From Excoecaria cochinchinensis (taxonomy: Eukaryota; Streptophyta; Magnoliopsida; Malpighiales; Euphorbiaceae), in assembly GCA_947683425.1 (NCBI GenBank), contig CANTUQ010000003.1, forward strand, positions 7,351,501 to 7,415,500: DNA of 64,000 nucleotides. The letters are read 5' to 3'. Numbering within the stretch: the first letter of the stretch is position 1; each line of letters opens with the position of its first letter. The notes under the pieces were generated by a model. It saw only the letters and a program-made list of their open reading frames with translations. It made no database searches and had not been told where the DNA came from. The translations under genes and the position numbers were made by a program. Of the stretch, positions 22,066 through 34,224 are shown piece by piece.

Positions 22066-23260
22066 TTAACTGAAATTATATTTCATTAATCGATAAGAGG
22101 ACTTACCAGAAGATGCAACCGGTGTCTTTATAGCTTCAACAGTCATCACATATTCACGTGGCTGATCATCGGTGGAAAATGGCCTCTCAACCATTTTTGA
22201 TGGTGGTCTTTCAGCTCTACTTCTTCCTCTCCCACTTCTAACATTTCCTTTATCTTTGCTTGCTTGTGATGCCAAATTTTCCTTTAACTTGGGACACTGG
22301 GCAAGGAGATGCTCTGCGCTACCACATCTAAAGCAAGCTCCAGTGAGTTTCCTACACTCACCCCAATGACGCCTTCCACAGTGTACACACTCCAATGCTA
22401 CACTTCCTCTACTAGCTGGTGGCCTTACACTCCCAACCGAAGTTGGCACAAACGCTAAATCTTGTTCATCTTTCCCTCTTCTAACCCCTCCAGCTCTTTT
22501 ACCAGTACTCTCATCTTCTCTTGGAAACCTTCTCTTTTGCTCTCCTTTCTATTTGAATAACTCAGATTCCTCTAATTTTATCGCTGCCAACACCAATCGA
22601 TAACAATTTACTGGTTGCAAAGCAACCATGACAGACAGGGGTCCACAAAGGCTCTCTCTCAATCCATCTTCAAACTGACGACACCTAAAATCCTCAGTTA
22701 ACAAACCTTCCGGTACATATTTAGTCAAACGAGTAAACTCTTTTTCATATTCCCCAACAGTCATATTCTTTTGCTTAAAAGTCACAAATTCTTTCCATTT
22801 TACATCTCGATAAGCTTTGGTTACAAATTTTTCTTTGAACTCATGGACAAAGAAATCCCATGTCAATTCCATCAGCCTCTGAGGATTCCTCAACACTAAC
22901 TTCCACAAGTCATATGATACACCCTGCAAATGACACGGCGCAAGTTACTTTTTGATTTTGTGGGCAATTGATTTCTTGTAAAATTCTTCCTATTCTCTCC
23001 AACCAAAACTCTGCTATCTCAGATTGATCCAAGGATGTCCCATGGAACTCTTCAGCTCCTCTCTTTCTTATCAAATCCGATGATGTCTTTGGAGCTGTCA
23101 ACCTATCCAGAATCTGTACCAACCCTTGCATCAGCTCCGGGTGGTCCTAAACAGCTCCAGCTCTTCTATCTCTATCCTGTGCCCATACATGTGGATCCAC
23201 ACGAACCAGATTCACACTACCCATAATCTCTCCAACGTTCTCACTCGAGTCGAATTCCAT
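22066..23260 (-). pseudogene. gag: Gag of C, degraded
   Basis: The ATG at 23260 begins a Gag homologous to that of E. It contains an N-terminal acidic segment, a DRLTAP motif, an EFHGT...AEFWL capsid-type segment, a basic linker, then a CX2CX3HX3C plus CX2CX4HX4C zinc-knuckle pair near 22390-22310. Breaks: an in-frame TAG near 23148, a one-base frameshift near 22925 where E reads GPAYDWW, and an in-frame TAG at about 22549. The second knuckle remains intact. It cannot give a full-length product now. Confidence 0.85.
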
Positions 23261-23801
23261 CTAAAACCTACAAAATAGCATATGTATTAGGCCACACTCT
23301 AGACAAGCTCAAACACACATACTATACTCTATCACCTTATAGTCCTGAAGCATTTAACCTGTCACACCCCACAAGTGGCTTATTTGGAAATTAGAATTTT
23401 AATTGGACATTTAAGGGTAATTGGGTAATTTACTAATGAAAGAGGATTAGTTTGCAAGGAAATAAAAGTATTATTATGGCAGATTTTATTTTAGTGAGTA
23501 AAAAGGAAATTAATAAGGATTTATTGGTAACAATGAAGGATCAGATTGTAAAAGGGTAATAAGTGAGTTGAGGAGCCGTGCATGTGTGCCAAGTGGAGAG
23601 TGAGTGTGTGTGTACGTGGGTGAGAGAAAAGAAAGGGGTCTGAATGTTTTAGTTTCTGGAAACTAAACACATGAGGTTTTCCCTCTCTTGCTCTCTCTCA
23701 CGTTAGCCATCTCTGTTCTCCATTTGCTGTTCTTTTCCTTTTTGCATGTGTGTTTTCCTGTTGAGGAACTCAGGTCTGGTTGTGTTAGAAGCTTCAGCAG
23801 G

Positions 23802-25825
23802 GTAAGTAGCTACTGGTTTTATATTGGGTTCTCGTTCTTCATCTTTTCTGGAATTATTCTGAGTTATATAGTGGTTTCCTTGGGTTAATAGTATTTCGGT
23901 TTATTGTTGGTTCATGCAAGCTATAGAAGACCGAAGGAAAGATAAAGGGAAAGATAAGATTGTAGATTGAAGAAGAAATACAGTGGACATTTTGGGCTTC
24001 AGTACAGGTTTGGGAGTGTCTGCCTTTCTCAATTTTGGATCCTATTTGTGTTAGTTGTTAAAGTTATTTGTTTGATTCTGTCTATGTGTATGCATGAGAA
24101 ATATAAGGTGTATACATGATTTAGTTAGAAAAGAGTAACGTGAGTTGGTAAATGAGATGAATCTACATGAATTTGAATGAGAAATCCTGATATGTTGACA
24201 TTCTGGTTTCACCTCTGTTTGAATAGTAAAAATGTGTTATTTGTGTTATAATTGCTGTAATTGTGCCCAGAAGACTTAAAAGTACGTGTTAGCATGATTT
24301 TTGCATGAAAAATTGATTTAGGCAAATTGGGATTTGAGTTTTGAATCACACTCTGTTTTCACGATGTTTCTGGGTTTATGTTTTTCTGAAATTTCTGATG
24401 TGTTGAGAAGAGGAAGCAGAAGTGTGAGAAGAAGGTCACGAGAGGTGATGGAGCATCACGCCGTGACCCCCTTCTCTGTTGAAGGTCACGAGACGTGATG
24501 CTGAATCACGCCGTGACCTGCTTCTTTTCCTGCGTGTCACGAGATTTCACTTCGTGACTTCTTCCCCTCTCCTCACAGGCGTCACGTGACGTGACTGCCT
24601 TGCATTTTGCCTGGCGCTCGCGTGAAGCCTGTGTCACGAGACGTGACGAATGGTAACGGCGTGACCGGCCTCTACCTGCTGCCCTGTTTTCCAAAATTGA
24701 AGTTTTAACTTCTGTTTTTCAAGAATTTTTGCATTACATGACAAAGTTTGGATTTAAAATATGAATTGTAATTAATAATTGTTTAATATTGAGTTGTATA
24801 CCTGATTAAATAATTAATTTACATAATTTACATGGGTATAGATTATTTTAATGTGAGATATAGGTCCTTATAACTTCTGAATTTAATATTTAAAGTTACA
24901 TGTTTCCAAAATGTGAACAGTATATATGTATACATGGTTTTAACTTCTGGTTTAAAGGGTTTTCAACACTTATTAAATGTTTGGGTTTTTAAGATTTGAA
25001 CTGCATTTTTAAATAATTGTTTAATTATGAGATTTGTGGTTATAATTAATATTAGGGTACATGATTTATATGTTTATAATTTACATGAATATAGTTATTC
25101 CAATGCGGGTTTTATGTTCTTTTTACCTCCTGTGTTTGATAATTGAATATGTTTACATGTTTCTGGATTCGATTAGTATACACGAATACATGGATTATTT
25201 CAAGATGAATTATAAGTTCTTATTACTTCCGGTAATTAATATTTGAATATATGTATATGTTTCTGATTTTGATCAATGTATATGAATACATGAATTATTG
25301 AGTTGTATTCTTTGAGCCTGAATAAGTCATAGTAGTGGATAAGTAAGCGCTTACTTAGGTCAGAGTGTGTGTGCAGCTGCTATATGATAAAATGATATAT
25401 GCGGGTCCGTTTGGATCCTTGTTTCGACCATGTTTGGTCTATATGGAAATAAGCGAGACCTCGGTCTCTATATGAAAAGTACATGTTCGAGACTCATGTC
25501 TCTATATGCTTGGGATACTGTGTTCTATCAGTATCCAAATGACCGTATCCACTTCTTAGGTTTATACCAGACTAATCAGGCTACATGTTTATATGTGATG
25601 TATATGTTGAGATGTTTATTGACATGATTAAAAGTATATGTTGCACATGAATTCTTGTATATCCTGTATCGGTGTAATCAGAGAAGTATGTTTGTATTTG
25701 TTAATTGCTTGTATTGTAAATATTATAAAGGTAATGTGATACTGTATTGTATATGTATATTGTTATTTCGTTTTGTTCCTCCCCACTAAGCGTTATCGCT
25801 TAGCACGGGCTCTTTTCCCGTGCAG
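23802..25825 (+). other. candidate LTR intron with hairpins, E 5' LTR
   Basis: The donor is CAGG|GTAAGTAG (GT at 23802), after a CT-rich tract near 23680-23700. The acceptor is TTTTCCCGTGCAG|GTGG (AG ends at 25825). Hairpin 1 is perfect at 25786-25803 and hairpin 2 is perfect at 25804-25822. Intron length would be 2024 nt. Confidence 0.5.
24430..24680 (+). repeat. GTCACG-type palindromic block in E 5' LTR
   Basis: Repeated GTCACGAGACGTGA and TCACGCCGTGAC motifs, the E-family counterpart of the TCGCGA block of D. The copy in the 3' LTR is at about 28690-28950. Confidence 0.8.
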
Positions 25826-26181
25826 GTGGCGAGTGTAGCTTGGAGTCAGATATCTGCAGGTCGGCCACTAGGAGTCTTTTGATGAAGTTGTTATATTTTT
25901 GATGTCTTCCGCTGTAGTTTTGTATATGGCTTGTGTATAGCAAAGTAAACTTTTGTAAAGGAACAAACATTTTTTTTGTATATGTAATTGCTTACGAGCC
26001 TTTTTTTGTAAAACGATATTGATATATGTTACATGTAAAAAGGTTTTACTATTATATGACTAAAAGTTTCTTTACATCTCATTTGGTTTCTGTTTATATA
26101 TGTGTATATGGATTCGTTATATGTGTTTGCTCGCGTGGCACTCCGGCATCCTTCCAACGGGGATGGCGGGGTGTTACAGCT

Positions 26182-26195
26182 TGGTATCAGAGCCC
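26182..26195 (+). other. E primer-binding site (initiator tRNA-Met)
   Basis: TGGTATCAGAGCCC lies three bases after the 5' LTR. Confidence 0.9.
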
Positions 26196-26311
26196 AGGTT
26201 TGGTGGTTCTGGGTTATGTTGTGATTGTTTGAGTATAGAGTCGAGTCTATGCATGAGTGTCAGTTTTGTATAGTGGCCTAATGCAGATGTCTTGTGTTTT
26301 GTAGTGTTTAT

Positions 26312-27532
26312 ATGGAGTCGGATCCAAGTGAGTATATGGGCGACACCATGAGTAGTGCCAATGTGAGTCGTGGAGGGAATCCAGTTAGAAGAGATGATCC
26401 AGTTAGACAGGATAGACATGAGCGAGAACCTGCACCAGCTGAGGATGCAAATAGATGTGTTGCTTTTGATCCAGCGTTAGTTCAGGGGTTATTACAAGTG
26501 GTTGATAGGTTGACTGCACCTAAGGCTCCAACTGAGTTGTTAAGAAAGAGAGGAGCAGAAGACTTTCATGGGACTGCCTTAGATGAATCCGATGTGGCTG
26601 AGTTTTGGCTGAAGAGAGTGGACAGGATTTTGCAAGAGATTAGATGTCCTGCTGATCAGAGAGCTTCTTGTGCAATATCATTGCTTTAAGGACCAGCATA
26701 TGATTGGTGGGAACTTGTGATGAGGAATCCTCAGCGACCAGCTGAGCTGACATGGGATTATTTCAAGCAAGAGTTTGAGCAAAAGTATATAACGAAGGCA
26801 TACCAAGAAGCGAAATGGAGAGAGTTCATTAGTTTGAAGCAGCGGGGCATGACTGTCAGTGAGTATGATAAGGAGTTCAACCGGTTAAGTAAGTATGTCC
26901 CTGAGCAGTTGTTGACAGATGAGTTCAGATGTAGGCACTTTTTAGAGGGATTGCGTGAGGTATTCAGAGGCCCTTTGTCTGCGATGATTGTTTTGCAGCC
27001 CGTTGGGTATTATCAGATTGTGGCTGCAGCAATGAGGTTAGAGGAATCTGAGGAGATTAAACAGAAGATGGCACAGAAGAGGAGAGCACCAGAAGGGGGA
27101 ATTGCAAGTACTAAGAAGTCTAAGGGTGCTCCACCCGAGCAAGGATCTAGAGGAGGTGTACAAGTGCCTTCACAGGTAGAGAGTGTAGCCCCACATGGTA
27201 GTAAAGGAAATCGAGCACCAGAATGTGAGCATTGTCATAGGTACCATTGGGGTACGTGTCGGAAGATTACCGGCGCTTGTTTCAATTGTGGAAGCATGGA
27301 ACATCGGTTTGCATTTTGCCCTGATCGACAAGTGGACCAGAATCAGCAAGAGAGTAAAAGATCCAACGTCATCCAAAGCAACCGGGATGCAAGTAGAGCT
27401 CCGAGAGCACCATCTGAGACGGTGCAGCGACCTGGTGCTACTGAGGATCGTAATCGACATAGGGCATATGCTATGACTGCGGAGAATGTGATGGTAGCTG
27501 CAGGACCTTCGGGTAAGCGTTTATATGATTGA
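26312..27532 (+). pseudogene. gag: Gag of E, one in-frame stop
   Basis: About 406 codons from ATGGAGTCGG, the most complete Gag of its family here. It has a variable N-terminal part, the DRLTAP motif, a capsid-type retrotransposon gag domain (residues about 90-240, with EFWL, WDYFKQEF and EYDKEFNRLSKYVP), a basic linker, a short knuckle CX2CX3HX3C, then CX2CX4HX4C (about nt 27225-27320). A single TAA at 26687-26689 interrupts it just before GPAYDWW. A glutamine codon changed by C-to-T is the simple explanation (inference). The frame is otherwise open, consistent with recent activity. Pol is missing. Confidence 0.9.
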
Positions 27533-27621
27533 GTTCTGTTTCCTTTCGGTTTTGGTATTTGAGATGTGTTTGGATAAGCGAGGAAATTTCGAGGACGAAA
27601 TTTTCTTAAGGGGGAGAGAGT
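27533..27621 (+). other. E pol-tail remnant and polypurine tract
   Basis: AATTTCGAGGACGAAATTTT then AAGGGGGAGAGAG (27608-27620) immediately precede the 3' LTR. The first part is the usual C-terminal pol codons plus PPT of Tekay/Del-type chromoviruses, here left without the rest of pol. Confidence 0.75.
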
Positions 27622-30457
27622 TGTCACACCCCACAAGTGGCTTATTTGGAAATTAGAATTTTAATTGGACATTTAAGGGTAATTGGGTAATTTACTAATG
27701 AAAGAGGATTAGTTTGCAAGGAAATAAAAGTATTGTTATGGCAGATTTTATTTTAGTGAGTAAAAAGGAAATTAATAAGGATTTATTGGTAACAATGAAG
27801 GATCAGATTGTAAAAGGGTAATAAGTGAGTTGAGGAGCCGTGCATGTGTGCCAAGTGGAGAGTGAGTGTGTTTGTACGTGGGTGAGAGAAAAGAAAGGGT
27901 CTGAATGTTTTAGTTTCTGGAAACTAAACACATGAGGTTTTCCCTCTCTTGCTCTCTCTCACGTTAGCCATCTCTGTTCTCCATTTGCTGTTCTTTTCCT
28001 TTTTGCATGTGTGTTTTCCTGTTGAGGAACTCAGGTCTGGTTGTGTTAGAAGCTTCAGCAGGGTAAGTAGCTACTGGTTTTATATTGGGTTCTCGTTCTT
28101 CATCTTTTCTGGAATTATTCTGAGTTATATAGTGGTTTCCTTGGGTTAATAGTATTTCGGTTTATTGTTGGTTCATGCAAGCTATAGAAGACCGAAGGAA
28201 AGATAAAGGGAAAGATAAGATTGTAGATTGAAGAAGAAATACAGTGGACATTTTGGGCTTCAGTACAGGTTTGGGAGTGTCTGCCTTTCTCAATTTTGGA
28301 TCCTATTTGTGTTAGTTGTTAAAGTTATTTGTTTGATTCTGTCTATGTGTATGCATGAGAAATATAAGGTGTATAAATGATTTAGTTAGAAAAGAGTAAC
28401 GTGAGTTGGTAAATGAGATGAATGTACATGAATTTGAATGAGAAATCCTGATATGTTGACATTCTGGTTTCACCTCTGTTTGAATAGTAAAAATGTGTTA
28501 TTTGTGTTATAATTGCTGTAATTGTGCCCAGAAGACTTAAAAGTACGTGTTAGCATGATTTTTGCATGAAAAATGGATTTAGGCAAATTGGGATTTGAGT
28601 TTTGAATCACACTCTGTTTTCACGATGTTTCTGGGTTTATGTTTTTCTGAAATTTCTGATGTGTTGAGAAGAGGAAGCAGAAGTGTGAGAAGAAGGTCAC
28701 GAGACGTGATGGAGCATCACGCCGTGACCCCCTTCTCTATTGAAGGTCACGAGACGTGATGCTGAATCACGCCGTGACCTGCTTCTTTTCCTGCGTGTCA
28801 CGAGATTTCACTCCGTGACTTCTTCCCCTCTCCTCACAGGCGTCACGTGACGTGACTGATGGTCACGCCGTGACTGCCTTGCGTTTTGCCTGGCGCTCGC
28901 GTGAAGCCTGTGTCACGAGACGTGACGAATGGTCACGGCGTGACCGGCCTCTACCTGCTGCCCTGTTTTCCAAAATTGAAGTTTTAACTTCTGTTTTTCA
29001 AGAATTTTTGCATTACATGACAAAGTTTGGATTTAAAATATGAATTGTAATTAATAATTGTTTAATATTGAGTTGTATACCTGATTAAATAATTAATGTA
29101 CATAATTTACATGGGTATAGATTATTTTAATGTGAGATATAGGTCCTTATAACTTCTGAATTTAATATTTAAAGTTACATGTTTCCAAAATGTGAACAGT
29201 ATATATGTATACATGGTTTTAACTTCTGGTTTAAAGGGTTTTCAACACTTATTAAATGTTTGGGTTTTTAAGATTTGAACTGCATTTTTAAATAATTGTT
29301 TAATTATGAGATTTGTGGTTATAATTAATATTAGGGTACATGATTTATATGTTTATAATTTACATGAATATAGTTATTCCAATGCGGGTTTTATGTTCTT
29401 TTTACCTCCTGTGTTTGATAATTGAATATGTTTACATGTTTCTGGATTCGATTAGTATACACGAATACATGGATTATTTCAAGATGAATTATAAGTTCTT
29501 ATTACTTCCGGTAATTAATATTTGAATATATGTATATGTTTCTGATTTTGATCAATGTATATGAATACATGAATTATTGAGTTGTATTCTTTGAGCCTGA
29601 ATAAGTCATAGTAGTGGATAAGTAAGCGCTTACTTAGGTCAGAGTGTGTGTGCAGCTGCTATATGATAAAATGATATATGCGGGTCCGTTTGGATCCTTG
29701 TTTCGACCATGTTTGGTCTATATGGAAATAAGCGAGACCTCGGTCTCTATATGAAAAGTACATGTTCGAGACTCATGTCTCTATATGCTTGGGATACTGT
29801 GTTCTATCAGTATCCAAATGACCGTATCCACTTCTTAGGTTTATACCAGACTAATCAGGCTACATGTTTATATGTGATGTATATGTTGAGATGTTTATTG
29901 ACATGATTAAAAGTATATGTTGCACATGAATTCTTGTATATCCTGTATCGGTGTAATCAGAGAAGTATGTTTGTATTTGTTAATTGCTTGTATTGTAAAT
30001 ATCATAAAGGTAATGTGATACTGTATTGTATATGTATATTGCTATTTCGTTTTGTTCCTCCCCACTAAGCGTTATCGCTTAGCACGGGCTCTTTTCCCGT
30101 GCAGGTGGCGAGTGTAGCTTGGAGTCAGATATCTGCAGGTCGGCCACTAGGAGTCTTTTGATGAAGTTGTTATATTTTTGATGTCTTCCGCTGTAGTTTT
30201 GTATATGGCTTGTGTATAGCAAAGTAAACTTTTGTAAAGGAACAAACATTATTTTTGTATATGTAATTGCTTACGAGCCTTTTTTTGTAAAACGATATTG
30301 ATATATGTTACATGTAAAAAGGTTTTACTATTATATGACTAAAAGTTTCTTTACATCTCATTTGGTTTCTGTTTATATATGTGTATATGGATTCGTTATA
30401 TGTGTTTGCTCGCGTGGCACTCCGGCATCCTTCCAACGGGGATGGCGGGGTGTTACA
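27622..30457 (+). repeat. E 3' LTR (2836 bp)
   Basis: Second LTR copy, ending TGTTACA and followed by the TSD TAACC. It retains the 18-bp segment lost from the 5' LTR. Confidence 0.95.
28063..30104 (+). other. candidate LTR intron with hairpins, E 3' LTR
   Basis: Donor CAGG|GTAAGTAG at 28063 and acceptor CCCGTGCAG|GTGG ending at 30104. The hairpins at 30065-30082 and 30083-30101 are both perfect. Confidence 0.45.
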
Positions 30458-30465
30458 TAACCTAA

Positions 30466-30478
30466 AGCTCTGATACCA
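30466..30478 (-). other. C primer-binding site (initiator tRNA-Met)
   Basis: On the minus strand TGGTATCAGAGCT follows the C 5' LTR end (30485). It confirms that the LTR piece at 30485 is a 5' LTR in minus orientation. Confidence 0.85.
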
Positions 30479-30484
30479 CTAAAA

Positions 30485-30742
30485 TGCAACACCCCTACAT
30501 CCCCTGGGAGGATATCGGGGCGCCACGGACTCAAATACTTATACAAATACATACAATAGCGGAAGCGATAATAAAAAATACATAACTATAAAGAAATAAT
30601 AAAATAAAAAAAGTAACACTATCACTCGGGCCCAACATGCATTTATATCAATATTATACACATATATAAACATATTACAAAACTGTTGTCATTTAGCTTT
30701 ACATATTCGATTCTATACATATATTACAATAAACTTTACACG
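30485..30742 (-). repeat. C 5' LTR, U5 piece left of the A insertion
   Basis: Matches 19532-19785 of the C 3' LTR up to ACTTTACACG, where element A begins. The LTR continues at 55500. Confidence 0.9.
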
Positions 30743-31088
30743 TAACGCGCGCCAAACCCCGTATCTTACCGAAGGCCCGCTTTAGGGCTATCAGGAGAGG
30801 TTCATTGAAACTTGTAAGGTATTTACAAGTGCGTCTATTTTGGGCAACAAGGAGATTTCATGGAGTCGCCACCCAATAAAATATTGGAAAAGTTTATCTC
30901 GCCTCAGTGAGCCTAAGACGGCACTGCTATGTCCATTTTGGGCAAGCCATAGGGGTCTTGGAGGCCCCATCCTGATAGAACATTAGGAGGGCCTTCTCGC
31001 CTCGTGGAGCCTAGGACTATGCAAGTTAAAGCCTTTTTACGGGACACAAGAGGTGTCTTTGAGATCCCATTAAAATAGGTCTCTCTCC

Positions 31089-31152
<64 letters not shown>
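31089..31152. repeat. (TAA)n microsatellite at an LTR deletion breakpoint
   Basis: About 21 TAA units, equivalent to the longer arrays at 53881-54232 in the partner LTR. Confidence 0.95.
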
Positions 31153-31999
31153 TATGAACAATTCAATTAAATATGGAAGAATAAAATGAAAATAAGAAGA
31201 GCCAATTATGCTAAAACATGTTAAATGATAATACTAATACTATTTGTGAACAAAATTGATGACAATAATATGAACAATTAAAGAAGAAATAAGAACAAGA
31301 AATAATAGTATGAACAATTAGATAAGAAATAAAAAGTAAAAACATGAACAATTAAATAAGAGATCTAAAAGAATTTACATGATGATTAATTAAATAAAAT
31401 TAAAAGAATAAAAAAAAGAATAAAATGATAGAACTAAAATAATTTACATGTTAATTAATTAAATAAAAACAAAAGAATGAAATTAAAATTAAATGAAGAA
31501 ATTGAGCCAAGAATAATTACCCTCAAATTTATCTTGATGAAATGAAAGTAAGATGATCCAATTCCTTGTCTTTATTTAAAGAATATAATTAGAAAAATAA
31601 AATATTGAAAAATAAATTTTACTCAAGAACAAACAATTGATTTGTTTGTCTTAAGGTAGAAAATAGTTTGATGAAATGAAAAAAATTCCCAAGAACAAAA
31701 ATTATTCTTTTTGCTTTAAGAATTCACTTGAAAAAAATTCTTTAGAAGAAAAAATGAGAGAGTTTGGTTTGAGAAGCAAGAAGAAAAAGAAAAAATTTTC
31801 TAAAGAAAATTCCCCCCTAAAATTCAGAATTTTTAATTAAGAAATTAAATTGATTTAATTCCAATAACAACAAAAAACAACTGAATTTGAAGGGTTGGAA
31901 GATAAAAGGCTTTTTGAATTAAATTATGCAAAAAAAAATGGGTTAAAAAGCTTTTAAAATGAAGAAATTATGGCAAAAACGGCCATAAAAGCTGAAACG

Positions 32000-32160
32000 G
32001 GCGAAAACGGGCGCATAGGGGCGAGCCCCGTCGGAGCGCCAGACGGGCTTCCCGCGCACAGGCACGCGCGACGGGCAATCCGTCAGCGCGCGCTCTGGGC
32101 GCTACGCTCTGGGGCGCTGCGGCGCGCGCCCAATGCTGCCGCAGCCCGACACTCGCACGA
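32000..32160 (-). repeat. GC-rich block in A 3' LTR
   Basis: GCGC-rich segment matching 55100-55255 in the 5' LTR and similar in position to those of T1 and B. Confidence 0.75.
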
Positions 32161-32403
32161 AATAATTTTTTTTTTTCAAATTTTTATAAAAACACAATAA
32201 TTTAAAAACTAACTTTTTATTCCAAAATAATTTTTAAAACATTTTTAAAATATTTTTACAATACATTTTTCTTCATTCCTAACAAATCAAAACAATAAGG
32301 AAATTATCACTTCCAACTTTCATTCTTTTTTCCTATAAATCGGCACACTTAATTTCATCATTGGGTAATCCTGATCAAGACTACTCGGGACCCGGTATCT
32401 ACA

Positions 32404-32422
32404 GTTGCCCCCAATTTTGGGG
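32404..32422 (-). other. A polypurine tract
   Basis: On the minus strand CCCCAAAATTGGGGGCAAC directly precedes TGTAGATACCGGGTCC of the 3' LTR. It is identical to the tract in T1. Confidence 0.88.
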
Positions 32423-32534
32423 AAGCCAGTGTGTGGGTGCCTAGGTGAGCCAAAATTCAGGAAAAGGAAAGAAGCGCGTACCTGAGGCTGCCTCCTACCA
32501 TCTGCTCCCTCGGGAACAGTACTGTGATTCATCC

Positions 32535-33075
32535 TCTTGAGTTGGACTGAGTCGCTAACAAGACTACAAAGTGCTAGGGACCATCCTCAGACGGTGATGC
32601 GCCGAGTTGCTGATAATACTACCAAACACGAGGGATGTCCTCTTCGGAGAACTGCACCGAGTCTGCTACAGACTACCAAAAGTGCGGGTGCCATCAAAAG
32701 ACGGTGATGCGTTGAGTCGCTGACAAGACTACAACACGCAGGAAGACTGCACCGAGTCGCTGACAAGACTACCAAAAGTGCAGGAAAGAACTGCACTGAG
32801 TCGCTGACAAGACTATCAAAAGTGCAGGTGCCATCCGCAGATGACGATGCACCGAGCTGCTACCAAGACTACCAAAAGCGCACGAAAGACATGCACCGAG
32901 TCGCTACCAAGACTACCAAAAGTGCACAAAAAACTGTACCGAGTTGTTGACAAGACTACCAAAAGTGCAGGTGCCATCCGCAGATGACGATGCGCCGAGC
33001 CGCTACCAAGACTACCAAAAGCGCACGAAAGAAATGCACCGAGTCACTACAGACTACTAAAAGTGCGAAAACCGA
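32535..33075 (-). repeat. tandem repeat in A 3' UTR
   Basis: Units of roughly 40-57 bp built on CACCGAGTCGCTGACAAGAC, then TACCAAAAGTGC, with or without an insert GGTGCCATCCGCAGATGACG. About 11-12 units are recognisable. Unrelated in sequence to the 100-bp array of T1 or the 26-bp array of B. Confidence 0.85.
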
Positions 33076-34224
33076 TGATCTTCATTTAGATATTCCTGCA
33101 AAGTAATGTGCACAAAAATATACAAAATTTAAGTGTATATGAGATGTAAATGTTTGCAAAAATAGATTGATCCTATCCTAGGTGGTTAGGGGTCTACTGA
33201 GGATATAGCTTGGCTGCTGCGTTGCGCTTCCAAGAATCTGATAGAGTGACATTTTGGCTTTAGGGACTCTGACCCCAAAACATTTTCTGAGAGAGACATC
33301 AAGTATGCATCTTTGCCCCCCGGTCAATGATTATATGCCCAGGATTCTGACTCATATCCTGAATTATGTCGTATCTGGCCAAAAAGAAGATCATCCGAAG
33401 TATACCGCCTTATTGCTCCAGGCATCGGAAGTCATTGCTTTAAAGGTAGTGCGTCCCTTGTGGATTTTCACACTAGCTTTTCTTTGTGGGAAACGTGTCC
33501 CTTTAGGGATTTTCACATAACCCTACGCCTAATTTTTGCCTGGAATGGACTCAACCCAATCCAGCGGCTTTTCATTTTTTCCATTTTTTTGGTAGGGCAG
33601 ACTGCCTGTTTCAAGGGGTTTTCACCTTGCCTCTTTGGCCTAACTTTTGCTTAGAGAGCCAGTTACGGTTTTCATCTCTAACGACCTTATTTATTTATTT
33701 ATTTATATATTTTTTTGAGTTTTTTTTTCTTTTTTTCTTTTTTTTTTTGAAGGAACTACAAGAGAAGGCTATTATCAGAACCACCGCTAAGAGTGAATAG
33801 CACCTATCTGCTTAGGCACCTTCCGACAAAATGATTAGACAATAGTCATTAGATGAATAAGTGATATATTTCTTTTTAAGGCAGAACTAAAAGAACAATG
33901 AAAAATGTAAACTGTATTCTTTTATTCATTGCAAAATTGAGTACATTTCTATATGATTTCATCATACATGATCCTTATTTAACAAAAATTCAAAAGCACA
34001 AGACTACACCTAATCTCGGAATAGATCTTGTAAGCATCAAACTCCTGTTATCAATCGGCCCTCTTGGGTTTTCTCGATTGAACATTCTCTCTTGGCCCTT
34101 AATTTTTGCACATGATGCCTTTTTTTGGTTTTCACCCTGACAGGGCGCCCAATTTTAGCAAGGCTGCCTTTTTCCAATTTTCGACCTGCGGGGCATTTAT
34201 TCTCTTCTTTTTATTTTTTGGTCT
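33076..34224 (-). other. A 3' UTR with conserved module
   Basis: No gene. About 33440-33690 is the inverse of the T1 module 3285-3530 (repeated GTGGATTTTCACA-type boxes). About 34012-34080 (AATCTCGGAATAGATCTTG...) matches T1 and B. Homopolymer T runs lie near 33695-33750. Confidence 0.7.

Larger units (their letters stand above)
23360..26178 (+). repeat. E 5' LTR (2819 bp)
   Basis: A direct copy of 27622-30457. It lacks an 18-bp segment in the GTCACG block (near 24590) that the 3' LTR keeps at about 28857-28875. The deletion lies between GTGACTG repeats. Confidence 0.95.
23360..30457 (+). mobile_element. gag-only long-LTR retrotransposon E, complete with TSD
   Basis: A complete 7.1-kb element inside C. 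Its 2.82-2.84-kb LTRs run from TGTCACACCCCACAAG to GCGGGGTGTTACA, with an exact TSD TAACC at 23355-23359 and 30458-30462. The internal 1.44 kb carries an iMet PBS, gag, a pol-tail remnant and a PPT. The two LTRs differ by only about 15 substitutions plus small indels by eye, so this is among the youngest insertions here. Confidence 0.95.
30743..32403 (-). repeat. A 3' LTR, internally deleted (1661 bp)
   Basis: Matches the 3051-bp 5' LTR (52449-55499) at both ends but lacks about 1.39 kb. The break joins GGTCTCTC (about 31085) to the TAA microsatellite (31089). It contains a GC-rich block and the U5 PBS-like 11-mer (30861-30871). Confidence 0.9.

Noticed and set aside
23688..23888. 66-codon ORF duplicated at 27949-28149
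   Set aside because: Same reason, in the LTR pair of E. It spans the CT-rich tract and the donor site.
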